Positions 9,753 to 19,621 of a stretch of 64,000 nt of DNA are shown here, one piece after another. A program made the translations under genes and the position numbers. The DNA lies in the NCBI GenBank assembly GCA_008690995.1, contig VRMN01000012.1, positions 310,001 through 374,000 on the forward strand, read 5' to 3'. Every line of letters starts with the position of its first letter. Position 1 is the first letter of the stretch. The stretch comes from Porphyridium purpureum. Its lineage: Eukaryota > Rhodophyta > Bangiophyceae > Porphyridiales > Porphyridiaceae. The notes beneath the pieces were generated by a model, which saw only the letters and a list, made by a program, of their open reading frames with translations, did no database searches and had not been told where the DNA came from.

Positions 9753-11123
9753 ATGTTTGTGAGCTGCGGTGGAGTGGTGGCATTCGCGCGTGCGTTCAGT
9801 TGGACTGCTGTCTCTGGGGTTGACGCGCAGTGGGAGAATAATCGCGCTGCGGGCTTCTGTTGTGATCGGAAGCGTGTGCACGTACCGCCTGCCTCGGGTG
9901 TGGATCAGCGTGGTAGAAGTGGATCTGGGCTAATACGGCGCCGGAACAGGCAGTCCTGTCCCGTGCAGAGAAGGCGACGTGGTCTTTTGCGAATGCAAGG
10001 AGTTGGTGCCGTGCAGGCTGAGAAAATGGACAATGCGCGTGGAAAGAAATGCGTGTTTGTGACCGGCGCGACAGGATTTATTGGGTTGAATTTGTGTCGC
10101 AGACTGGTGTTGGGTCCAAATTCAGGCTCGGGCGATAGTCCGGCACAGGGTGATCGCGTGGACTATGAAGTGCATGTGCTTGTACGTCGGGTGCCGGTTC
10201 AAGGTGAACTCGCCAAGCTGGCAGACGCGTCCAGCTCTTCGTCGTTGGTGGTTCATCAAGGTGACGTGACAGATTTGGCTTCCATCGAAGCCGCGCTACA
10301 AGCGGCATCCGTGACAGAGTGGGCATGTGTCTTTCACGTCGCTGGAATGATAGCCTACTCGGCAAAGTTCCGCGCGCAAATGGAGGCGATCAATGTCGAA
10401 GGCACGCGCAACGTATGCACGGCGATGCGCACACACGCTCCGCACGCGCGGTTGGTGTATGTATCCTCTGTGACCGCGGTGGGTGCGAATAAGCGACCGT
10501 CAGATCCTCCTCTGAATGAGGATGCGCCGTGGGATCAAGCGCTCGGCGACTCGGTCGGGTACATGTACACGAAACGCCTCGCGGAACAAGTCGTCGTGAG
10601 TGAGTTTAGCGAACTCAACAGCGTGGTGCTGTGCCCGAGCAACGTGTATGGAGCAGGCGATGCGAGCAAGTCGTCGCGCAAAACGCAGCTCAAGGCCGCG
10701 CGCGGAGAATGGCCTTTGTATACGAATGGCGGCGTGAGTCTCGTTGACATCCAGGCAATGGTAGAAGTGCTGATTACGTGCATGGATCCGCATCGCGGAC
10801 GTCAGGGCGAACGGTACATCATTTCGGGTGACAATGTGCGGATTTACGATATGCTGAGAATGTACAGTGAATGTGGCACCGGCTCGAAACAAAAAGCGCC
10901 GTGGCTGCTGCTCCCAAATTGGGCACTATGGCTGTTGTGTTTGCTTGGCGAAAAGACTGGAAGCTCGTCGTTCACATTGGAGCGAGCCACTGTATCAACA
11001 TTGTATCATTGGTTTGACAACGCCAAGGCAAAAGCTGAACTCGGGCTTCGCGTGAAACCGGCACACGAGTGCATCCAAGAAAGCGTCAATTGGATGCGAG
11101 AAACGGGCTTGCTCGATAAATAA
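9753..11123 (+). CDS. NAD(P)-dependent extended SDR (epimerase/dihydroflavonol-reductase type)
   Basis: Extended short-chain dehydrogenase/reductase, predicted to act on a sugar-nucleotide, steroid or flavonoid-like substrate. A Rossmann fold starts near residue 100 with VFVTGATGFIG (glycine-rich dinucleotide loop). It is followed by a GDVTD acidic motif, an FHVAG strand, VYVSSVTAVG with the active-site Ser, and a YMYTKRLAE block holding the YxxxK pair. CPSNVYGAGD matches the PxxVYG element of this family. The first 80-90 residues are Arg-, Val- and Ala-rich and could be an organelle targeting peptide; ATGs at 9993 and 10026 would give a protein without it. The stop is only 10 bp from the stop of the converging next gene. 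Substrate is not predictable. Confidence 0.8.
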   Translation: MFVSCGGVVAFARAFSWTAVSGVDAQWENNRAAGFCCDRKRVHVPPASGVDQRGRSGSGLIRRRNRQSCPVQRRRRGLLRMQGVGAVQAEKMDNARGKKCVFVTGATGFIGLNLCRRLVLGPNSGSGDSPAQGDRVDYEVHVLVRRVPVQGELAKLADASSSSSLVVHQGDVTDLASIEAALQAASVTEWACVFHVAGMIAYSAKFRAQMEAINVEGTRNVCTAMRTHAPHARLVYVSSVTAVGANKRPSDPPLNEDAPWDQALGDSVGYMYTKRLAEQVVVSEFSELNSVVLCPSNVYGAGDASKSSRKTQLKAARGEWPLYTNGGVSLVDIQAMVEVLITCMDPHRGRQGERYIISGDNVRIYDMLRMYSECGTGSKQKAPWLLLPNWALWLLCLLGEKTGSSSFTLERATVSTLYHWFDNAKAKAELGLRVKPAHECIQESVNWMRETGLLDK

Positions 11124-11133
11124 ATCGCGCTTT

Positions 11134-12576
11134 TCATCGTTGTTGCAACCGGATGCTGTACCGCGCCTCTTCCAGGTCGCAAAGCGCTATGGCGTACGCT
11201 AGCTTGGTCGTTTTCAGCTCCTCAATAGCGTCTAAAAACTTGGTATCCTTCTCGAGCTGCTTCGTGAGGCGCTGAATGTCTCGCTTGACCTGCTCCGCTT
11301 GATCTGGACGGCCAGATCCTGATCGGGTGGACGCTTTGTCACCGGCGTCACCGAGCTCCTGCTCTATCGTGTAAATATTTGACTCGAGCAGTTCATTCTT
11401 CTCCACTAGGACGCGCAATTGTTTTTCCAGATCTGCAATCGACAGCTTGTCACAATCTTCAACGTCCTGGAGGTCCATTTCTTGTTGCACCATGCGCATC
11501 TCCCGCTCCACCCTTGCGGTCGCATCTGCAATGCTGTGCGTGGCGTCCAGGATCCGCTTGTTTTCCTCTTCAAGCTCCTGCAGCCTCTGTTGCGCATCTC
11601 GTACAGCAGCCACGTTACCGGATGACTCTGACGCCTGGACATGGTCAAGCGCGATTTTCGACCCTTTTGTGCTGCTTTGCTCATGCTCGCTTGTTTGCAA
11701 AGAAACGGCTCTTCCCATCTCATTCAGCACGGATGAGCCTGGTTTGTCATGCGGCGATTGCCCATCGTCCAAAAGATCATCCAGATCTTCCACATTATTC
11801 AGCCACTCGTCACTGTCCGCGATGGACGTTCCGCCCAAAAAGGATGAAGATCCGTCGTCGACATCGTCGTCGCCACCCGCCTTTTTTCTGCCAAACAACG
11901 ACTTGCCGCTCTTTGAGCGACCTCGGCCCCACCTCGAGCTGTGCACAGAACTGCCGCTTGAAAGGGCCTTGCCTGATTTTATGCCAGGCTTGGCGGTGTC
12001 GACGAGGCGTGACTTGACTTTGAGGAAGAGCACCGAGCCATTTGATAAGGTCAATCGTTCTGTCACGCTCCCGCTGGGAACGCGCGCCCATTTTGAAGCA
12101 TCCACATGAACTTTACCGACGGTTTTACCGTTTGCTTCGTGCGTGCGCAGCGCCACTTTCAGGTCCTTCTCCAAGAAGACCACCTGGTCCTTACCCTTTT
12201 CATTTCCCGACGCCAGCGGAGAATGCAGACTCCCGGACGCGCGCTGCATTTGCATCGCCTTTTTCAACAGGTACAAGCGCTGCTCCTCTGCCTCTGCGTC
12301 CTGCAGCGGCTCGCCAAACAGCGTCAAGTCGAGCGCAATGGTTTCAGAAAACGACACCGCGACGGTTGCTGCCTTGGATGACGGACACGTCACGCAGGAC
12401 GTCGCGTACACATGATCGCGTTTCTGAACAACAACAAGCAACGGCACTCCTGCATACGCCTGCGCATGAACCTTGTCCACATGCTCCACAACCACCTCGA
12501 ACACAAACTTGAAGCTGGCCTTTTGCACGTGCGACAGCGACGCTCCAGCCCGACCCAGCTTGTCCTTGATCATCAT
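11134..12576 (-). CDS. NT-C2 domain and coiled-coil protein
   Basis: A 480-residue protein starting at tandem ATGs (12576/12573). Residues about 12-190 resemble the N-terminal C2 domain of the EEIG1/EHBP1 family: KFVFEVVVEHVDKV opening, alternating strands, and a GKVHVDASKWARV segment before the final strands. This fold links membranes or small GTPases to the cytoskeleton or organelles, for example in plastid movement proteins of plants. A Ser/Lys-rich linker with GRGRSKSGKS follows. Residues about 330-480 are heptad-rich coiled coil (QRLQELEEENKRIL, EKQLRVLVEKNELLESN, VKRDIQRLTKQLEKDTKFL). No membrane segment is visible. The domain call rests on pattern recognition of a divergent fold. Confidence 0.62.
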   Translation of the reverse strand: MMIKDKLGRAGASLSHVQKASFKFVFEVVVEHVDKVHAQAYAGVPLLVVVQKRDHVYATSCVTCPSSKAATVAVSFSETIALDLTLFGEPLQDAEAEEQRLYLLKKAMQMQRASGSLHSPLASGNEKGKDQVVFLEKDLKVALRTHEANGKTVGKVHVDASKWARVPSGSVTERLTLSNGSVLFLKVKSRLVDTAKPGIKSGKALSSGSSVHSSRWGRGRSKSGKSLFGRKKAGGDDDVDDGSSSFLGGTSIADSDEWLNNVEDLDDLLDDGQSPHDKPGSSVLNEMGRAVSLQTSEHEQSSTKGSKIALDHVQASESSGNVAAVRDAQQRLQELEEENKRILDATHSIADATARVEREMRMVQQEMDLQDVEDCDKLSIADLEKQLRVLVEKNELLESNIYTIEQELGDAGDKASTRSGSGRPDQAEQVKRDIQRLTKQLEKDTKFLDAIEELKTTKLAYAIALCDLEEARYSIRLQQR

Positions 12577-13709
12577 ATGTGTGTGTGTGCGCAACGCTGT
12601 GTCCACCGTGCGCTAATACATCGCCACTGGAACTGACATCCACTAGACGTCTCTTCCTCTTCCTGCCTCTCTACTTCTCCTTCTCTCGCGCGCACCGTCA
12701 AAAGTTCACGTAACGCTCTTTTTGTTCATAAAAAACACGGCGTTTTACTATATCTTCTTCGGACAACACGCAACACGTCGTCCTATCTAAATAACGCAAG
12801 TTTAATAGATATGTAAAGTATAGTGGGTACAGTCATTGAGTGCGTTTGAGGCGTGAAGCCGCGTGTGTCGCAGGCGAGCAGTCGCAGCTCCAAGGCGAAG
12901 ACAGTCGCGACTGGCAACGCACGCAAGGCAGTTGAGTGTGCTGGTGTTTATTCTTTACGGTGTCTGAACGCCACTGACGACATGATTCACAGAATCTGAA
13001 CAGAACGGCATCCATTCGCGCCACTCGTTCTCGCCAATCCTCCAGAACGTAAGACAGAAACAAGATGGGTTCAGCAGGTATCGATACCTTGCAGAGAATG
13101 AGGCGACGGAGTAGGCATGCAGGAGACATTATGAAAGATGTTCGTGACTCATTGCCATGTCTGTTGCGTCCGTCCGTGAGCTAGGACCAAAAGAGCGGCG
13201 GTCGCGGCACCAAGATGCGCGCACGCGCCCGCTCGCGGGACGAGGCGACGCGCGCAGAGTTCAAGAAGAGGTACAGTCACATAACGCAGACGTACAGTTT
13301 TATCTATACTAAACTGGCATTGTTTATTAGTAGAGATAAGATGTTCTATTACAGTGGCGTTATTTATATAGACGTGGCCGCGAATCGACGCGCGTGGTGG
13401 CGTGCAGGTGGAAGAGGAGAAAAAGGAAGAGAAGAGAGAGAGAAGAGAGGAGGAAACAGAGAAGAGAAGAGCGTTCGAGCGAGCTGTGCGACGTGTGTTG
13501 CGTGAGCGCAACAGTCTAACACGCGCGCTCGACTTGGGTGTTGAAGGTTCTGTGTCAAAGTGGGACAAAAGGGTCTGGAAAGTAGAGAGAACTGGGAGAC
13601 TGCGCGGTGGCCATCGAGTTCGAGTTGGAAGTCTGAGACCGGTATTTTGTGGGCTGCTGGTGTTTAGGTGCTGAGGGAAGGGTTTGGAGGGTTGGTTTGA
13701 GGACGTGTG
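12577..13709. other. Intergenic between divergent genes
   Basis: About 1.1 kb separating the NT-C2 gene (-) from the ABC transporter (+). It includes an AT-rich part (12715-12830), TACAG/GTAC words around 13270-13300 and a purine-rich GAGAAGAG stretch (13407-13472). Short open frames on both strands have biased composition and no domain. It probably carries two promoters. Confidence 0.45.
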
Positions 13710-16700
13710 ATGCCGGAACTGGCCAGTCGGTACCTTCCTGTTCCGCAGAATATTGCGGATGATTTGGATATTGATGAGGTGGTGAGCGATGAGGATGAGC
13801 CGTACCTTCCACTCGGGCTGGGCGCGCATTTTGATTCGCCCGAGTTTCAAGGGCCGGTATGGACAAGATGGTTTTTCACATGGCTCACTCCACTATTGAG
13901 TTATGGGCGCACGCAGCCGCTCGAGTTGGAGGATCTGTGGAGTCTGGATCCCCAAGATAAAGCCGATGTGGCCGTGGACTTGTTGCAAGAGGCCGTGCAG
14001 ACACCGCAGCAGAAGAGCGCGCCGAGCCGGACGCAGAGAACTGGCGAGGACGGCGTGGAAATGCATTCCTTTTTGAACGACGACACGTCTGACGCTGCGC
14101 CTGCCGGGCCCGGAAACGGCGACTGGTCGCTTGCGGCCAGAATCTGGGAGAATTACCGTGTCGCGTTTTTATGGGGCGCGCCGATCAAGCTGGTGTATGA
14201 TGGACTCAACTTTATCGGTCCCTTCGTCCTTCATGGGCTCTTGAGCTGTCTCGCCGACCCAGACAGCGGGATGCTGCAGCCGGTGCTGTACTCGCTGTTG
14301 CTGTTTGTCTCGGCGGGCGTGCAATCGGTGCTTCTGCACCAGTATTTTTTGAACATGTATCGCGTGGGCATCCAGATTCGCACCGCGCTGGTGTCTGCTT
14401 GCTACCGCAAGGGCATTGAGCTGAGCACAAGCTCCCGAAATGAGTACACCACGGGCGAGATTGTGAATCTGGCCGCCATTGACGCGCAGGCCGTTGGGCC
14501 CAAGCTCACGCCTTACTTGCACTTGATCTGGAGCGGCCCGCTGCAAATCGCATTTGCTATATATCTGTTGTACCAAGTGATCGGCTCCGCTGCACTGGCA
14601 GGCTTTGCGCTCATGGTGCTGCTCCTGCCGCTCAATATCTACTTGGCGCGCGTGGAGAAGCGGTTCAAGGAGGCACTCATGACAGCAAAGGACCGCAGAA
14701 TCCGTCTCATGAATGAGCTTGTCAATAGCATCAAGCAAATCAAGCAGAGCGCGTGGGAAGACTCTTTCGAAGCTCGGGTGCTTGAGATTCGCAAGGATGA
14801 AATGATTGCGCTGCGTAACGTGCAGCTGCTCGACGGCGTCACTACCTTTATTTGGCAGTTCTCGCCCATTGCTGTCTCTGCCGTGAGTTTCACGGTGCTC
14901 GCCAACACGAATGGAACAGGAGCAGATGCCAGTGCGGGCTCATTGACACCAGCAACCGCATTCTCGGCGCTGGCGCTCTTCAATATCTTGAGGTTCCCGC
15001 TCAACATGTTTCCGAATCTGATTTCGTCGCTGATCGAGACACGCGTGTCTGTGCGACGCATCGAGAGATTTCTAAAGTCTCAGAGCGTCGGTGGTAGCTG
15101 CATCGCGGACAACGAGGCAAGCACGTACGTCGAGCGAAACAGCGCGTACTTTTCAGAGCAAAAGGCTAGAGTGGCTCGGAGCGCCCGCGGAAGTATCCGC
15201 GTGCGAGGCTCATTTTCGTGGGGAGGGGACTCTGGCGCTGTGCTGAAATCGGTGGATCTTAAGATTCCGGAAGGTTCCCTCGTTTTTGTGGTCGGACGTG
15301 TTGGCAGTGCAAAGTCCAGCCTACTCGCCGCGCTCCTAGGTGAGCTCGAACAAGTACCGTCAGATGAGGAAAATACACAGAGCATGGTGAATGTGAACGG
15401 CACTGTTGCATACGCAGCGCAGACCCCGTGGATTTTGAATGACTCGATCCGAAACAATATCACACTCGAGTTTGATGCGCATTGGTACGGGGATGAACAC
15501 GACAGTCGCCGATTCCGTCAACGGCTAAAGCGCTACAATGCGGTGATTGAGGCGTGCGCGTTGACATCGGATCTCGCGCAGATGCAGGACGGCAGCGAGA
15601 CGGAAATTGGAGAAAAGGGTATCAACCTTTCTGGAGGTCAGAAGGCGCGCGTTGCGCTCGCACGCGCCGTGTACCGAAGCGCTGACGTTTATCTGCTCGA
15701 CGACCCACTTTCTGCGGTTGATCCGGGAGTGGCGCGTCACCTCTTCGAGCAAGTCGTCTGCGGTGAGCTGATCAGGCATAAAACGCGCGTGCTCGTCACG
15801 CACCACACCGAGTTTGTGGCGCATGCTGACCTTGTGGTGGTCATGGAGGAAGGTCGCGTTGTGCAGTTTGGGCGTCCGGACCAGGTCTCGGTGGCAGGAC
15901 TGGTACAAGAAGACCGACCAGGTGACAGTTTAGCAGCGCCCGTGCGTGGAGCAGAGGTCAATGGACCACGTGCAGAGTCGGAGCTGTCGCGCTCAGCCGC
16001 GAATGGTGTTCACGTGGCGATGGACGCTCCGCCCTTGTCTTTCACGATTGACGAAGAGGACGAGCATGACCAGATTCAAGTCCTTCAGGACCCCACCGTA
16101 GGCGGCGAGACCAAGGGTAATGGCGGCGCTTTCTCGGTCGAATCGCGAAGCAGTGGAGAGCTAGAAGAGGATGAGGCCTTTTATACGGTCAAGACGATGA
16201 CGCTCGGCAACTCGATTAATCATGCGCCTGTGCTCGCCGACCTACATGCCGTGGAGATTGCTGCGCATCGAGCAGAGCGCGACATGGCAGCAGAGCGCGA
16301 GCGTTTGGAACGCCAGAAGAATCAGAGACAACCGCGGCAGAGCCACGCGCGGGTGCGGAAGCACAAGAAGCTGGTGCAGGATGAAGAGCGCGCGAGAGGG
16401 CAAGTGTCTGCCAGTGTTTACTGGATGTACTTTGAATCGATTGGCATTGCACTCTTTTTTGTGATTGTGGCGTCGGGTATCTTTTCCGAGGCTACGCGCG
16501 TGAGCGTGGACGGCTGGCTTTCGCACTGGAGCGACACCGCAGTCGATGCTGCTGCCACCAACTCGTCTTACTCCGTCCCTTTCTATGTGCGGATGTACAT
16601 GACGCTTGCGTTTATCACCGCGCTGGCGGTGCTATTCCGATGTCTGGTAGTGGCACTGGGCGGACTTCGCGCGGCAGGGCGTCTTCACGACCGCATGCTG

Positions 16701-18230
16701 AGCTCGGTGCTGCGCGCGCCCATGCGCTTCTTTGACGTCACACCGACCGGCCGGATTTTGAATCGCTTTGCCAAGGATCAAGCCGCACTCGATGAGGACC
16801 TTCCGGATGCTCTGGGCAGTTGGCTGAACACGCTGATGGCCGTCGTATTCACGCTCGGCATCGTGTTGTTTGTGACGTGGCAAGTGATATTCTTGCTGAT
16901 CCCGCTCGGATTCTTGTACGTGTACGTGTCTGGCTTTTACCTGATGAGCTCACGTGAAATCAAGCGGATCGAAAGCATTGCAAAGTCGCCGCTGCTCGCG
17001 TACTTTGGCGAAAGCATCAACGGCGCAACCACCATTCGCGCCTTTGGCATGACTCGCGAATTCGTGCTTGTGATGCAGCACCGCCTCGACAACATGAACC
17101 GCCCAACTTATTTCAGTGTCGCGTCGAACCGATGGCTGGCGTTGCGTCTGGAATTTGTGGGCTCGTGTGTAGTCTCGTTTGCGTGCCTGGCATGCGCGTT
17201 CATGAAAAACTCGCTTGACGCCGGGCTCGCGGGACTCAGCATTTCGTATGCGCTCAAGATCACGGGCACGCTCTCGTGGATGGTGCGCATGGCAACAGAC
17301 GCCGAAACGCAGATGAACAGCGTGGAGCGCGTGGAGCAGTACAGCTTGATTGAAGGTGAAGGCGAGATCAAGGATATTCCTGCGGTGGATAATGCGCTTC
17401 TTCAGTCCGGTTGGCCTGCTCGCGGGGATATTATGTTTGAGAATGTGTACATGTCGTACGCGAAAGAGCTGGCTCCGGCGCTGCGCGGCGTGTCCATGAA
17501 TATCAAGGGCGGAACCAAAGTGGGCGTGATTGGACGCACGGGCGCAGGGAAGTCGTCGCTGAGCGTGGCGCTCTTTCGCTTGGCGCCCGGGCTGAAATCT
17601 GGCGCGATCCGAATAGACAATGTCGACATCCAGACCGTCGGACTCAACGTGCTGCGGTCCAAGATAGTCATTATCGCGCAAGACCCGATTCTGTTCACGG
17701 GCACGCTTCGCGAGAACCTAGACCCGTTTTGCGTGCACTCAGACGCGGTCATCTGGCAGGCGCTAGAGGATGCCAGCATGAAAGCGCATGTGCAAAGCCT
17801 TCCAGACCAACTGGACGCTGTGGTGGCAGACCAGGGCAACAACTGGAGTGGCGGCGAGCGCCAGCTCTTATGCCTGGCTCGCGCACTGCTGAGAAGGGCG
17901 AAAATCACCGTCTTGGATGAGGCCACCGCCGCAGTTGACCTCGAGACCGACGCGCTGATTCAGCAGACCATTCGTAGATGCTTCAAGGAATCCACGGTGA
18001 TTACCATCGCGCACCGCTTGCGCACCATTATCGATAGCGACGAGGTGGTGTGCATGAGCGACGGGCGCGTTGTGGAGTCTGGCAAGCCCAGCGAATTGCT
18101 GCGCGATGAGCAGTCTGAATTTTCGCTCATTGTCCGACATCTCGGCGAAGAGGAGGGTGTGCAGCTTCGACAAATGGCACAAGAATCAGACATCGCGAAA
18201 ATGCACGAACTCCAAAGCATCCAGCTTTAA
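13710..18230 (+). CDS. ABCC-subfamily (MRP-type) ABC transporter
   Basis: Full-length exporter of 1506 residues, start ATG 13710. Order: cytosolic N-terminus with a PEFQGPVWTRWFFTWLTPLLSYG-like ABCC signature region, TMD1 (about 140-420), NBD1 (about 500-720), a long charged linker (about 740-880), TMD2 (about 900-1190), NBD2 (about 1240-1490). No TMD0 is present, as in short MRPs. NBD1 has LSGGQKARVALARA and Walker B YLLDDPLSAVD; its Walker A reads GRVGSAKSS, with Ala in place of the usual Gly before Lys. NBD2 has GRTGAGKSS, WSGGERQLLCLARA and VLDEATAAVD with a canonical Glu. The family moves glutathione conjugates, organic anions or chelates across vacuolar or plasma membranes. Asymmetric ATP sites are typical of ABCC; the substrate is unknown. 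Confidence 0.93.
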   Translation: MPELASRYLPVPQNIADDLDIDEVVSDEDEPYLPLGLGAHFDSPEFQGPVWTRWFFTWLTPLLSYGRTQPLELEDLWSLDPQDKADVAVDLLQEAVQTPQQKSAPSRTQRTGEDGVEMHSFLNDDTSDAAPAGPGNGDWSLAARIWENYRVAFLWGAPIKLVYDGLNFIGPFVLHGLLSCLADPDSGMLQPVLYSLLLFVSAGVQSVLLHQYFLNMYRVGIQIRTALVSACYRKGIELSTSSRNEYTTGEIVNLAAIDAQAVGPKLTPYLHLIWSGPLQIAFAIYLLYQVIGSAALAGFALMVLLLPLNIYLARVEKRFKEALMTAKDRRIRLMNELVNSIKQIKQSAWEDSFEARVLEIRKDEMIALRNVQLLDGVTTFIWQFSPIAVSAVSFTVLANTNGTGADASAGSLTPATAFSALALFNILRFPLNMFPNLISSLIETRVSVRRIERFLKSQSVGGSCIADNEASTYVERNSAYFSEQKARVARSARGSIRVRGSFSWGGDSGAVLKSVDLKIPEGSLVFVVGRVGSAKSSLLAALLGELEQVPSDEENTQSMVNVNGTVAYAAQTPWILNDSIRNNITLEFDAHWYGDEHDSRRFRQRLKRYNAVIEACALTSDLAQMQDGSETEIGEKGINLSGGQKARVALARAVYRSADVYLLDDPLSAVDPGVARHLFEQVVCGELIRHKTRVLVTHHTEFVAHADLVVVMEEGRVVQFGRPDQVSVAGLVQEDRPGDSLAAPVRGAEVNGPRAESELSRSAANGVHVAMDAPPLSFTIDEEDEHDQIQVLQDPTVGGETKGNGGAFSVESRSSGELEEDEAFYTVKTMTLGNSINHAPVLADLHAVEIAAHRAERDMAAERERLERQKNQRQPRQSHARVRKHKKLVQDEERARGQVSASVYWMYFESIGIALFFVIVASGIFSEATRVSVDGWLSHWSDTAVDAAATNSSYSVPFYVRMYMTLAFITALAVLFRCLVVALGGLRAAGRLHDRMLSSVLRAPMRFFDVTPTGRILNRFAKDQAALDEDLPDALGSWLNTLMAVVFTLGIVLFVTWQVIFLLIPLGFLYVYVSGFYLMSSREIKRIESIAKSPLLAYFGESINGATTIRAFGMTREFVLVMQHRLDNMNRPTYFSVASNRWLALRLEFVGSCVVSFACLACAFMKNSLDAGLAGLSISYALKITGTLSWMVRMATDAETQMNSVERVEQYSLIEGEGEIKDIPAVDNALLQSGWPARGDIMFENVYMSYAKELAPALRGVSMNIKGGTKVGVIGRTGAGKSSLSVALFRLAPGLKSGAIRIDNVDIQTVGLNVLRSKIVIIAQDPILFTGTLRENLDPFCVHSDAVIWQALEDASMKAHVQSLPDQLDAVVADQGNNWSGGERQLLCLARALLRRAKITVLDEATAAVDLETDALIQQTIRRCFKESTVITIAHRLRTIIDSDEVVCMSDGRVVESGKPSELLRDEQSEFSLIVRHLGEEEGVQLRQMAQESDIAKMHELQSIQL

Positions 18231-18376
18231 AGCGTGCGGGTATGTAGAGCATCAGAAAACGCCCACGCAGAGAGATATTTGCGTCGTCGTTTGCTATTAT
18301 CTCCAAAGCCCGCACAGATTCTGAAACAACACCACCGTGTCACGACCACGAGCGTCTTGTCCAGCTCACAACGCGG

Positions 18377-19357
18377 ATGAGCGGAGCAACTGCGGTGCGC
18401 GCGATGAGAAAGAGGGCCAAGTATGGCGCTATTGAAATAAATCTCACGTCCCAACCGGGCGCGAGCGATGTGAGCCGTCGCTCTTTTGTTTCAGCTCCTA
18501 GTTGCTCCGTGTCGGCCCCGGTCGACGCGCGACCGGAAGATACTGCGGCGAGATGTGATGTGCGCGGCAGCTCAGGGACCGCGAACCCCCAGACAAGTAA
18601 AGTAGGGGCAACACATGAAGGAGAACAGCGAGACGACAGTGACGCACAGCAAACGGTCCCTGCGCCGGCGGCAACGTTTGAGACACAGGATGAAGATGGA
18701 GACAACGAGGAAAACGACGGGCGCAAAGTATTCATTCGAGGCTTTGGCAGTTCGAAGTCGCGAACACTGTCAGGACATCGCGCGCGCACGGCCAAAGAGA
18801 GCGACGACATCGAAGACGATGGAGTTGAAAGTGAGCCTGCGAGGCTGAGTGCCGAGACTTTGGAAGCCGGCGACCTGCATCGACGGTTTTTCAATGCGTC
18901 GCACCTGGCTCGACTTTCGAAAGGTGCAGGACAACAAATACCTGAAGAACACGAAGGTCGCGATGACAGCATGGATTCCAAGCAACGTGAGGAGCCAACT
19001 GTGGAGGAGTTTGGGCTGCGTATGCTTGCCTACATGGGATACACAGCGTCGAAGGACTATGTGGCTGCTGCACGAGACGAAGGTCTGAATGCCCGACCGT
19101 CTCGATTAGGCGTGGGTGCATCTTTGTCCGCAGCTCCCTCGGACTTTGACCAGCAAGCGTCTCTTGCAACGCCGACACTTGATGCCGGCGAAAGCGAGGG
19201 CCGCGCCGCCGAGTATAAGGGGAAAGCTGGTGATGTGCTGCCCGCGGAAAGCGGCAAGGGACCGGCTCTGCCTGTCGTCTTTGGCATCACCTCGGAATCA
19301 AGCGTGGACGAGGATCTGAACCCGGACCTCAGCACAATGTTGCAGCGTGAGGATTAG
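18377..19357 (+). CDS. Spp2/GPKOW-like G-patch splicing factor
   Basis: A 326-residue, mostly disordered acidic and Ser-rich protein. The key block is at about residues 210-250: PTVEEFGLRMLAYMGY, a short spacer, then RPSRLGVGAS. This matches the divergent G-patch of Spp2/GPKOW/MOS2 (VExFGxxMLRGMGW ... RPxGLGLGA), which activates the DEAH helicase Prp2 during spliceosome activation. The N-terminus FGSSKS/KVFIRGF region is also reminiscent of Spp2-type proteins. KOW domains found in GPKOW and MOS2 are not seen, so it is closer to yeast Spp2. It lies 146 bp after the ABC transporter on the same strand and converges on eIF3a. The identification rests on a single short motif. Confidence 0.62.
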   Translation: MSGATAVRAMRKRAKYGAIEINLTSQPGASDVSRRSFVSAPSCSVSAPVDARPEDTAARCDVRGSSGTANPQTSKVGATHEGEQRDDSDAQQTVPAPAATFETQDEDGDNEENDGRKVFIRGFGSSKSRTLSGHRARTAKESDDIEDDGVESEPARLSAETLEAGDLHRRFFNASHLARLSKGAGQQIPEEHEGRDDSMDSKQREEPTVEEFGLRMLAYMGYTASKDYVAAARDEGLNARPSRLGVGASLSAAPSDFDQQASLATPTLDAGESEGRAAEYKGKAGDVLPAESGKGPALPVVFGITSESSVDEDLNPDLSTMLQRED

Positions 19358-19621
19358 TACCTGCTACCAGGCAGAGGCCTGCCTCACTATCGGCGTTCGC
19401 ATTGGGTGAGAGACACAAGTACATGCAACCTCACAATACAAACTTATATAAAAAAAAGAAAGGGAAAAGTATATTCAAGAATCATGCCTCTGCGCTTTGT
19501 CTGCTCGCCACTCTCGCTCCGCGCGCTCCACACGCTGCTTACGCATCCATCGCGTGGGGTACACATGCACACACAAAGCGACGCGAGACGCCTATGCTCT
19601 GGAAGCGTTCCTATTTCTCGA

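Noticed and set aside
13149-13850. 233-codon minus-strand frame upstream of the ABC transporter
   Set aside because: Overlaps the transporter start on the other strand, low-complexity Ser/Phe runs come from a purine-rich stretch, no domain.
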